Assembly: GCA_047602185.1 (NCBI GenBank) | Contig: JASGHY010000001.1 | Location: 6,014,001 to 6,078,000, forward strand | DNA length: 64,000 bases | Origin: PMP191F sp047602185 | GTDB lineage: Bacteria > Bacteroidota > Bacteroidia > Chitinophagales > Chitinophagaceae | Reading direction: 5' to 3' | The notes under the pieces: model-generated | Told to the model about the DNA's origin: nothing | Database searches by the model: none | Seen by the model: the letters and a program-made list of their open reading frames with translations, nothing else | Position numbers and translations under genes: made by a program | Shown: piece by piece, positions 9,199-15,844 of the stretch | Layout of the letters: every line of letters begins with the position of its first letter | Position numbering within the stretch: the stretch's first letter is position 1

Positions 9199-9820
9199 AA
9201 ACGGTGCAAAGTTCTGACAAATAAGCTATTCTTTAAATTATTTCAATAATGTGGCAGGGTGCACCTGTGCAACAGGCATTTATTGAAGACAGGCTTCCCG
9301 AAATCTTGCAGGTGAAACATTGGTTGAGCCAGTAGTTCTACTCATACTGTTAAGGCTGTCCTGAAAAGTAGTTCTACTGAATTTTATTCATCGGGATAGC
9401 GTCTTCATTGGTGCTGTAACGATGACTTCCATAAGTAGTTATAAACCCTTGATTAACTAATACGATTGTGCTGAGTCGGCGAGGTAATTGTTTTCCGCTA
9501 GTGGTAAGTGATGAGTTTTGACATTACCAGCATAGTATAAAAAACATTGATGTAATGAATATGAATAGCTGGTCTCATCTAAAAGTGTTGCGTGTAATGC
9601 AGAACAGTCGCGTAAAGCTGTAGTATTAACCGTGTTGGTTAAATGATACAGGTAGCCTGGTAATGCATCGGAACATGCTTTCAATGAACAGTGATAGCAA
9701 CGATCAGCAACCTGTGCAAACTAACCTTAACGAAAGCTGATTTTTGAAGTCAGGGCCATGTAACCAGCGCCAGCGGCCGGTTACCCGGAAAACATATAAA
9801 TGAGGGTTGCCGGAAATTAC

Positions 9821-9851
9821 TTTGTTCAAATCAAAAAAGTTTATACCTTTA
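9821..9851 (+). promoter_or_regulatory. Promoter-like pair facing a terminator
   Basis: TTTG (9821-9824), a 19-base spacer and TACCTTTA (9844-9851) fit the Bacteroidota promoter layout with one mismatch. No plus-strand gene follows; the hairpins at 9883-9940 would end a transcript of only about 60-80 bases. Confidence 0.35.
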
Positions 9852-9882
9852 AGTCAGTTTTCATAGGGTACGGATTAAAAAC

Positions 9883-9940
9883 GGGCCAGGGTGTCTACCC
9901 AGGCCCAACTTTTTTTAAGGGACTTCTGTTCCTTTTTTTA
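9883..9940. terminator. Two tandem terminator hairpins past the deacetylase gene
   Basis: First hairpin GGGCCAGGGT / ACCCAGGCCC with an A-A mismatch, flanked by an A-run on the left and seven T's on the right, so it can stop transcription on both strands. A second weaker hairpin AGGGAC / GTTCCT with seven T's follows. On the minus strand they lie just past the stop of the polysaccharide deacetylase gene. Confidence 0.75.
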
Positions 9941-9958
9941 TTGACGCTTACTAATGTT

Positions 9959-10600
9959 TTATGATGGAATGCTTACAAACCTGTATCCTTTTTCAGTAAA
10001 GTATTGAAGCATTTTAGGCAGCGCTTCTTTCATACGCGGAAACGCTTTTTCACTATCGTGAAATACTACAATAGATCCCGGCCTGGTATTACCAATAACA
10101 TTCAGCACACATTTTTCTGCACTCAGCGAAGTATCAAAGTCTGCACTCAGTACATCCCACATGATAATGTTGAAAGGCTTACCATTATTGGTTTCCGTGG
10201 GTTGTGTTAAAAGCTTTGATTGAAATTTTGTAATTCTTCCGTAAGGAGGACGAAAGAGGTTGGAGTCAATATATTTTGCAGCTTCTGCAATATTCTGCAG
10301 GTATTTTTCATCATCGGTTTTCCATCCGTTCAGATGATTGAACGTGTGATTGCCTGTACGGTGTCCTGCTGTTAATATGTTATGATAAACATCAGGGTGC
10401 TGCTGCACGTTTTTGCCAATGCAAAAGAAAGTAGCCTTCGCATTGTAGCTGGCTAAGGTGTCAAGTACAAAAGGAGTGATCTCCGGATGAGGGCCATCAT
10501 CGAACGTCAGGTAAATAACTTTATCCTTCACAGGTATATCCCAAATGCACAGAGGATATAATTTTTTCAGCCACCAGGGAGTTTTTATAAGATAGAACAT
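9959..10600 (-). CDS. Polysaccharide deacetylase (NodB-type)
   Basis: NodB-homology enzyme of 213 residues that removes acetyl groups from amino sugars (peptidoglycan, chitin or surface glycan). The catalytic motifs are in order: TFDDGPHP (base Asp and metal Asp), HTFNH (metal His pair), RPPYGR, IIMWDVLSADFD and SIVVFHDS. The N-terminus MFYLIKTPWWLKKLYP has no clear signal peptide. ATG 10600 was chosen over an upstream TTG at 10621. It lies 33 bases downstream of the ARPP-1-like gene and is probably co-transcribed with it. The exact substrate cannot be inferred. Confidence 0.9.
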   Translation of the reverse strand: MFYLIKTPWWLKKLYPLCIWDIPVKDKVIYLTFDDGPHPEITPFVLDTLASYNAKATFFCIGKNVQQHPDVYHNILTAGHRTGNHTFNHLNGWKTDDEKYLQNIAEAAKYIDSNLFRPPYGRITKFQSKLLTQPTETNNGKPFNIIMWDVLSADFDTSLSAEKCVLNVIGNTRPGSIVVFHDSEKAFPRMKEALPKMLQYFTEKGYRFVSIPS

Positions 10601-10633
10601 AGGCAGTTTGACCTTGATCAAAGGTAACTGAAA

Positions 10634-11587
10634 TTACGGAGCGTAACCTGTTATGTGGAAGATCCTGTTCTTGTAACGATAGATCTTTCCGTTTTTTTCG
10701 AGGTACTGCTGTTGCTGTGTTTCGCTGGTGAGTATTTTATCAAGGTATTCCTGCACCTTCTCTTTTGGATAGGGGCCTGTATAACCATAAACAATAGCTT
10801 CTTCAATATAGCCTTGTAGTAAAGGCTCCAGTTGTCCGTGAAAAAGATTGATACCGGCGAAGATGTCGCAGCCTATGATCTTATCGCCACTGATACAAAC
10901 AAAGCCGGCCAGTATGCTGTCTACATTCCTGAACTGGTTCAGGAAATAATGGTAGTAATCCTCCTGGACCAGGGAAAACTTTTTATCCTGTCGCCTTGCT
11001 GTATAGGCAAGCGATGTGGAGTTTACCTTACTGTAATCCAGTTGGCCCAGGATCTCTTTCCAGATCAGCAATTGGTTTTTTGACTGGTCGAGTACTTTAC
11101 GTAGCCTTGGGTTGGCATAATTATAATAGGCGAATTTCTTTTCCTTATCGCTCCACCTGCCTTCCTCCACGCACATTACCGGTATATATTCATCATGGTC
11201 AGAAGGAGCCAGTACGGTGTCACGTGTTACCATGCGGTCCTGCCTGCCGCCCATGATCATTTCGCCGGAAGCGATGTAAATGGATTTATTCGACTTATTG
11301 TTGATACGCAGCCAGTGTACATTTTCAGTGGAGGCTGTGCCACGCTCGCTGATGGTAACAAGTCCCTGTTTTAAAGCCTGGCTCAGCGAAATAACATCGG
11401 GGTAGCTGTACAGCATTTTAGCCTGTCCGCCAAAGCCATTGGCCCGTGGGCGAATGGGAATGATGGTTAAATTTTTATATGTCTTTGCGCTGTCGTAGTC
11501 AACATACAGAGTTTGGTATGTTAACTGCGAGGAGGCTACATTGGCTGCCAGTAGCAGCAGTATTACCAGGCGCAGGCTTTTGAGCAT
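10634..11587 (-). CDS. Secreted ARPP-1-like (DUF6569) protein
   Basis: Protein of 317 residues with a signal peptide (residues 1-20, ending NVASSQ). The core, LTIIPIRPRANGFGG, then VHWLRINNKSNKSIYIASGE and MIMGGRQDRMVTRDTVLAP, then YIPVMCVEEGRWSD, resembles the ARPP-1 domain, found with ADP-ribosylation and phosphatase systems but without known activity. The family name is from recognition of the GE-hydrophobic-GG-QDR pattern. ATG 11587 is preferred over TTG at 11614 because it gives a clean signal peptide. First gene of a two-gene operon with the polysaccharide deacetylase, which suggests a cell-envelope role. Confidence 0.65.
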   Translation of the reverse strand: MLKSLRLVILLLLAANVASSQLTYQTLYVDYDSAKTYKNLTIIPIRPRANGFGGQAKMLYSYPDVISLSQALKQGLVTISERGTASTENVHWLRINNKSNKSIYIASGEMIMGGRQDRMVTRDTVLAPSDHDEYIPVMCVEEGRWSDKEKKFAYYNYANPRLRKVLDQSKNQLLIWKEILGQLDYSKVNSTSLAYTARRQDKKFSLVQEDYYHYFLNQFRNVDSILAGFVCISGDKIIGCDIFAGINLFHGQLEPLLQGYIEEAIVYGYTGPYPKEKVQEYLDKILTSETQQQQYLEKNGKIYRYKNRIFHITGYAP

Positions 11588-11674
11588 GCAGCTATAACGC
11601 CGCGCTGTAGTCAATATTGCTGCTGTATTACACGGTAAATGTCAAAAATCCGGAGGATGCAGGGAGTGCTACAG

Positions 11675-11708
11675 TTTGACGTATTCGGAACCGAAATCTC
11701 TATCTTTG
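11675..11708 (+). promoter_or_regulatory. Promoter of gltX (near-leaderless)
   Basis: TTTG (11675-11678), 22-base spacer, and perfect -7 element TATCTTTG (11701-11708). The -7 element ends 6 bases before the ATG at 11715, so the mRNA should begin at or within a few bases of the start codon. This fixes the start and rules out the longer frame from 11676. Confidence 0.7.
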
Positions 11709-11714
11709 CCGCCT

Positions 11715-13256
11715 ATGGCAAAAAAAGTTAGGGTACGCTTTGCCCCCAGTCCTACAGGAGGCCTTCATTTAGGGGGTGTACGCACGGTGTTGTATAATTA
11801 TTTGTTTGCCCGCCAGCATGGCGGTGATTTTATTCTGCGTATAGAAGATACAGACCAGACCCGTTTTGTGTCGGGTGCAGAGGAGTACATTACAGAGTGC
11901 TTGAAATGGTGTGGCCTGATACCGGACGAAAGCCCGGAAAAGGGTGGTGCTTACGGACCTTACCGCCAAAGCGAACGTAAAAGTATTTACCGTGAATATG
12001 CTGAGTTCCTGGTAAGGGAGGGGAAGGCTTATTATGCTTTTGACCGTCCTGAGGAGCTGGAAACAATGCGTGAGAAGTTTAAAACTGCTGAGAACCCTTC
12101 TCCGCAATATGACCATACTATCCGCATGCAAATGCGCAATTCCCTGTCACTGACCTTTGAGGAAACAGAGCGACTGCTGGAAGATGGAGTGCCGCATGTG
12201 ATCCGTATTGCTATGCCCGAAAATGAAACAGTATCATTCACTGATATGATCCGTGGTGAAGTAAGCTTCAGCACAGGGCTGGTAGATGATAAAGTATTAC
12301 TGAAGGCAGATGGTATGCCTACCTATCACCTTGCTGTGGTAGTAGATGATTACCTGATGAAAATAACCCATGCCTTCCGTGGTGAAGAGTGGTTGCCCAG
12401 TGCTCCTGTACATGTACTGTTGTGGAAATACCTTGGCTGGGAAAGCGATATGCCCCAGTGGGCTCACCTGCCACTGATCCTGAAACCCGATGGCAATGGT
12501 AAACTGAGTAAGCGTGATGGCGATCGTCTTGGTTTCCCGGTATTTGCCATGAACTGGAAAGACCCTAAGACCGGTGACCTCACCAAAGGGTTCCGTGAGC
12601 TGGGTTTTGTACCGGAAGCATTTGTGAACATGCTGGCCATGCTTGGCTGGAATGATGGCACCGACCAGGAGATCTTCTCCCTGGATGAGCTGGTGAGCAA
12701 ATTCTCTATGGAGCGTGTGCACAAGGGCGGTGCCAAGTTTGACTTTGAAAAAGCGAAGTGGTTCAACCACGAATGGATAAAGAAGCAGGATGCAGCAACT
12801 TTGCTTCCTGGAGTAAAAGCTGTCCTGGCTTCCAACGGTGTTGAAATTACCGACGATAGCAAACTGGAAAAGATCATTACCCTGGTAAAAGAACGCTGCA
12901 CCCTGCTGGCAGACTTTTTCCCACAGGCTGTTTTCTTTTTCAAAATACCTGTTGAAGTGGATATTGATGCCGTGAAACCTAAGTGGGATGATAAAAAGAA
13001 ACAGTTCTTCACTGCCTTAACTGCAACCTGGCAACAACAGGGCAGCTGGGCACATGACGAGCTTGAAAAGACTTTTAAAGAATTAGCGGCATCCAGCCAG
13101 TTAAAACCCGGCGAGTTAATGTTGCCTTTACGCATTATGCTGGTAGGCGGCAAGTTTGGTCCGGGGGTATTTGATATTGCAGCAGTGATTGGGAAGGAAG
13201 AAACGGTGCAAAGAATTAATAACCTGATTAATCAATTTGAAAATTTGAAAATGTAA
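11715..13256 (+). CDS. gltX: Glutamyl-tRNA synthetase
   Basis: Class I aminoacyl-tRNA synthetase of 513 residues that charges tRNA-Glu with glutamate. The ATP-binding HIGH-type motif is in APSPTGGLHLGG (residues 10-21) and the KMSKS-type motif is KLSKRDG (263-269). LRIEDTDQTR is also typical. The C-terminal half forms the anticodon-binding domain. The start is set by the promoter at 11675-11708 and by the family N-terminus AKKVRVRFAPSPTG. The C-terminal residues NQFENLKM are encoded by 8-base repeat units that continue into the intergenic DNA, so the tail may be repeat-derived. Discriminating versus non-discriminating activity cannot be told. Confidence 0.96.
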   Translation: MAKKVRVRFAPSPTGGLHLGGVRTVLYNYLFARQHGGDFILRIEDTDQTRFVSGAEEYITECLKWCGLIPDESPEKGGAYGPYRQSERKSIYREYAEFLVREGKAYYAFDRPEELETMREKFKTAENPSPQYDHTIRMQMRNSLSLTFEETERLLEDGVPHVIRIAMPENETVSFTDMIRGEVSFSTGLVDDKVLLKADGMPTYHLAVVVDDYLMKITHAFRGEEWLPSAPVHVLLWKYLGWESDMPQWAHLPLILKPDGNGKLSKRDGDRLGFPVFAMNWKDPKTGDLTKGFRELGFVPEAFVNMLAMLGWNDGTDQEIFSLDELVSKFSMERVHKGGAKFDFEKAKWFNHEWIKKQDAATLLPGVKAVLASNGVEITDDSKLEKIITLVKERCTLLADFFPQAVFFFKIPVEVDIDAVKPKWDDKKKQFFTALTATWQQQGSWAHDELEKTFKELAASSQLKPGELMLPLRIMLVGGKFGPGVFDIAAVIGKEETVQRINNLINQFENLKM

Positions 13257-13380
13257 TGTGCGGATTCAATAATGTGCAAATGTGCGGATGATTTCCGTAG
13301 GTGCGTTCGCATATTTGCATATCCGTATATTTACAGGGCGTTCATTTTCAAATTATCAAATTTTGAAATTTTCAAATTAT
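13236..13380. repeat. Degenerate 8-base repeat array spanning the gltX 3' end
   Basis: Units of about 8 bases: ATTTGAAA twice inside the last gltX codons, then TGCGGATT, TGCAAATG and TGCGGATG, then GCATATTT, GCATATCC and GTATATTT, then TTTTCAAA and TTTTGAAA up to the ATG of the next gene. It fills the whole gap between gltX and the B12-binding protein gene. Confidence 0.75.
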
Positions 13381-13788
13381 ATGGAACGTCCGATACGCGT
13401 ATTGGTTGCCAAAGTAGGTTTAGATGGGCACGACCGTGGTGCAAAAGTGATTGCTACTGCACTCCGTGATGCCGGAATGGAAGTTATTTATACCGGACTG
13501 CGTCAAACGCCAGAGATGGTGGTAAGTGCTGCCTTGCAGGAAGACGTGGATGCAATTGGTGTAAGTATTCTCAGCGGTGCTCATATGACCGTTTTTCCCA
13601 AGATCATTGCCCTGATGAAGGAGAATGAAATGGATGATGTACTGCTTACCGGTGGCGGTATTATTCCCGATGACGACGTAGCCCAATTACAGGAGCTGGG
13701 CGTTGGCAAACTCTTTCCTCCCGGTACTTCCACAGGCGATATAGCCAAGTATATTACAGAATGGGTAAAGGAGCATAGAAGCTTCTAG
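13381..13788 (+). CDS. Stand-alone B12-binding subunit of an acyl-CoA mutase
   Basis: Protein of 135 residues made only of a cobalamin-binding Rossmann domain. The DxHxxG motif is DGHDRG with the axial ligand at His17; the SxL motif is in GVSILSGAH, and the glycine pair is in LLTGGGIIPDDD. It is equivalent to the C-terminal domain of methylmalonyl-CoA mutase or to the small subunit of split mutases (HcmB/IcmB type). The catalytic large subunit is not in the window. A methylmalonyl-CoA epimerase gene lies 27 kb away, consistent with a propionyl-CoA/methylmalonyl-CoA route. ATG 13381 is used; the longer GTG frame from 13282 would run through repeat DNA. Confidence 0.88.
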   Translation: MERPIRVLVAKVGLDGHDRGAKVIATALRDAGMEVIYTGLRQTPEMVVSAALQEDVDAIGVSILSGAHMTVFPKIIALMKENEMDDVLLTGGGIIPDDDVAQLQELGVGKLFPPGTSTGDIAKYITEWVKEHRSF

Positions 13789-13789
13789 T

Positions 13790-14110
13790 CTGTGTCGGGT
13801 GTCGTGTTTTGTGTTTCGGGTTAGAGTCGGCAATCGTCAGTCGTGAGGGCAAGCTGCGAGCTTTGAGCTACGAGCTGTGAGGAATACAAGTTGGCAGTTG
13901 GCAATTTGCTGTTGAATCTTTCAGACATCAGACCTCATACTTCGGTTTTCTCCATTTGCACATTAGCCAATCTGCACATTTCCACATTCTTTCTTTCCTT
14001 CGATATTCGAAATTCAGCATTCGACATTTTCCTTCCAGACTGTATTCGCGTTCGGCGTTAAGCATTCAGCTTCTCCATCCCCGCATTAATTGATTGTTCC
14101 CGATTGTTAA
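13790..14110. repeat. Degenerate 7-base repeat array
   Basis: Nearly the whole gap consists of 7-base units: TGTGTCG and GGTGTCG, then GTCGGCA and GTCGTGA, then CTGCGAG, CTTTGAG and CTACGAG, then AGTTGGC (twice) and AATTTGC, then GACATCA and GACCTCA, then AGCATTC and GACATTT, then TTCGGCG and TTAAGCA. Several blocks repeat words of the 1481-1739 array, and about 58 bases around 13940-14000 recur inverted near 35376-35438. Confidence 0.8.
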
Positions 14111-14193
14111 AGCTTTCTTAATCAAAAAACTTTTTTCAAAGAGCTGTAACTTCTTTTCAAGTGGTTCGTATCACCTGTATAAAATCACCTGAT

Positions 14194-14904
14194 ATGAAAA
14201 GAATAATACTTAGCTCAATAGTGACCTTACTGATGGTAGCTACTGCATGTGCACAGGAAGAGGTAAAAGAAGTAAAAGTGAATAAAAAGAAAGACCGGAT
14301 ATATTTTACCAGTGGTGGTAATGGAGGTATCGTTTCTTTCTCTTCAGTAAAAGAAGATGGCAACAGGGTTTCCACGATCCCGAGATTTACTTTATTCTTC
14401 AATATAGGGTCTAATTTTCACTACGATGTTTCAGATCACGTAGGCTTCTTTGCAGGAATGGATATCAAGAATATTGGTCTTATTACCAAAGCGGATTCGG
14501 TAAAATATAAAAGACGTGTGTACACACTGGGTATTCCTGTAGGGTTTAAAATTGGTGACCTGAAAAATGGATTGTTCTTCTATGCAGGTGCTGAAATGGA
14601 AATGGCATTTAACTATAAAGAGAAATACTTTGTAGGCGGTGATAAGAAAAGCAAATTCAATGAGTGGTTCAGCGACCGTACAGACAGGTTCATGCCTTCT
14701 TTGTTTGCAGGTGTACAGGTTGACAAGCACTTTAGCTTCAAAGCACAGTATTATCTCAATAACTTTTTCAACCAGGATTACAAGGATGGCAGTGGTGCCA
14801 AAGTATACCAGAATACAGATGCTAAAATATTCTTCCTGACGCTTGGTTATAATATTTATCACAAAACAAGACCAGGCATTAGGGTGAAGACCAGCAATAG
14901 TTAA
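14194..14904 (+). CDS. Outer-membrane beta-barrel family protein
   Basis: Protein of 236 residues with a cleavable signal peptide (residues 1-20, ending TACAQ; a Cys before Ala-Gln could also suggest a lipoprotein). The rest has alternating hydrophobic strands with aromatic girdles: RFTLFFNIGSNFHYDVSDHV, GFFAGMDIKNIGL, VYTLGIPVGFKIG, NGLFFYAGAEMEMAFNY, MPSLFAGVQVDKHFSFKAQY and AKIFFLTLGYNIYH, as in small Bacteroidota OmpW/porin-like barrels of 8-10 strands. The role is unknown. ATG 14194 gives the signal peptide directly; the upstream GTG at 14161 does not. A strong terminator follows. Confidence 0.75.
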   Translation: MKRIILSSIVTLLMVATACAQEEVKEVKVNKKKDRIYFTSGGNGGIVSFSSVKEDGNRVSTIPRFTLFFNIGSNFHYDVSDHVGFFAGMDIKNIGLITKADSVKYKRRVYTLGIPVGFKIGDLKNGLFFYAGAEMEMAFNYKEKYFVGGDKKSKFNEWFSDRTDRFMPSLFAGVQVDKHFSFKAQYYLNNFFNQDYKDGSGAKVYQNTDAKIFFLTLGYNIYHKTRPGIRVKTSNS

Positions 14905-14920
14905 CCATGAAAAATGAAGC

Positions 14921-14953
14921 AGCCCCTTGTCAACCGGCAAGGGGCTTTTTTTT
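14921..14953 (+). terminator. Intrinsic terminator after the outer-membrane protein gene
   Basis: Perfect 9-bp stem AGCCCCTTG / CAAGGGGCT with an 8-base loop, followed by eight T's, 16 bases past the stop codon. Confidence 0.9.
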
Positions 14954-14966
14954 GTTGCAAGAACCG

Positions 14967-14974
14967 TACTTTTG
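14967..14974 (+). promoter_or_regulatory. -7 element of the enoyl-CoA hydratase gene
   Basis: Perfect TAnnTTTG match (TACTTTTG) ending 14 bases before the ATG at 14989. No well-spaced -33 element is seen. It favours the ATG at 14989 over an upstream ATG at 14914 that would put the preceding terminator inside the gene. Confidence 0.45.
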
Positions 14975-14988
14975 AAAAAATATATTGT

Positions 14989-15765
14989 ATGTATCAATCC
15001 CTTCTTGTTCATACGGAAAATAATATCTGTACGGTTACAGTAAACAGACCTGATAAGCTGAATGCACTGAATGAAACTGTAATGGATGAACTGGATACTG
15101 CGCTTGATGAGATCTACAATGATGCTTCTATCCGTTCAGTAATTATTACTGGTGCCGGATCAAAAGCATTTATTGCTGGTGCAGATATCAGTGAGTTTCT
15201 TTCGCTTACACACGAAGAAGGAGCCGATCTTTCAAGAAAAGGGCAGAATATATTTTTTAAGATAGAGCATTCTCCCAAACCGGTTATTGCTGCCGTAAAT
15301 GGTTTTGCATTGGGCGGCGGTTGTGAGCTGGCAATGTCCTGTCATTTCAGGATTGCATCAGAAAATGCAAAGTTTGGTCAGCCGGAAGTAAACCTGGGCC
15401 TGATCCCCGGTTATGGAGGCACGCAGCGCCTTACACAATTGGTAGGTAAGGGCAGGGCATTGGAGTTGATGATGACTGCAGGCATGATCGATGCCCCCAC
15501 AGCTTTACAGTATGGACTTGTGAATTATATAGTACCGCAGGAAGAGTTACTAAGCAAAGCGATTGCTCTTTTAACAGTGATCAATTCAAAAGCACCTTTG
15601 GCTATTGCAAAATGTATCCAGACTGCCAATGCGGTATTTGATCATACCAAAGATGGATTTGCTGCGGAGGCCAATGCTTTTGGAGAATGCTTCGCCACTG
15701 AAGATATGAAGGAGGGTACAACTGCTTTCCTTGAAAAACGTAAGGCCGCATTTAAAGGCAAATAA
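14989..15765 (+). CDS. Enoyl-CoA hydratase/isomerase (crotonase family)
   Basis: Crotonase-fold enzyme of 258 residues, the usual length for short-chain enoyl-CoA hydratase, which adds water to 2-enoyl-CoA in fatty-acid or amino-acid degradation. Oxyanion-hole segments are KAFIAGADISEF and NGFALGGGCELAMSCHFRIA; the catalytic glutamate region FGQPEVNLGLIPGYGGTQRL is intact. The C-terminus AFGECFATEDMKEGTTAFLE is typical. It has its own -7 element and terminator, so it is a single-gene unit. The best match in type is FadB/crotonase-like or 3-hydroxybutyryl-CoA dehydratase; chain-length specificity is unknown. Confidence 0.92.
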   Translation: MYQSLLVHTENNICTVTVNRPDKLNALNETVMDELDTALDEIYNDASIRSVIITGAGSKAFIAGADISEFLSLTHEEGADLSRKGQNIFFKIEHSPKPVIAAVNGFALGGGCELAMSCHFRIASENAKFGQPEVNLGLIPGYGGTQRLTQLVGKGRALELMMTAGMIDAPTALQYGLVNYIVPQEELLSKAIALLTVINSKAPLAIAKCIQTANAVFDHTKDGFAAEANAFGECFATEDMKEGTTAFLEKRKAAFKGK

Positions 15766-15780
15766 TATTTTAAAAAACAG

Positions 15781-15827
15781 ATCCCCGGATGTTTACAGGT
15801 TATCCTGCAAAGCATCCGGGGATTTTT
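15781..15827. terminator. Bidirectional terminator between convergent genes
   Basis: Perfect 11-bp stem ATCCCCGGATG / CATCCGGGGAT around a 21-base loop, with an A-run before it and T-run after it. It serves the hydratase gene (+) and the fucosidase gene (-). Confidence 0.9.
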
Positions 15828-15844
15828 ATTGTGAGCAAGAGAGG

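Larger units (their letters stand above)
9199..9958. other. Intergenic region without a convincing gene
   Basis: 760 bases between two minus-strand genes. The palindrome-like 12-mer AGTAGTTCTACT occurs twice, at 9331-9342 and 9367-9378. The only frame of note (9457-9684, minus, 75 codons) has no protein-like features. The right end carries a plus-strand promoter-like pair and two tandem terminator hairpins. Confidence 0.5.

Noticed and set aside
9457..9684. Minus-strand 75-codon frame
   Set aside because: No start signal, no domain, and unremarkable composition in a non-coding gap.
11676..11714. Upstream TTG extension of gltX
   Set aside because: It would place the start inside the promoter; the family N-terminus begins at 11715.
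12464..13153. Minus-strand 229-codon frame inside gltX
   Set aside because: Shadow of the gltX reading frame; Ser-rich translation without domain.
13282..13380. GTG-initiated extension of the B12-binding protein
   Set aside because: The added residues are translated repeat units and are absent from the family.
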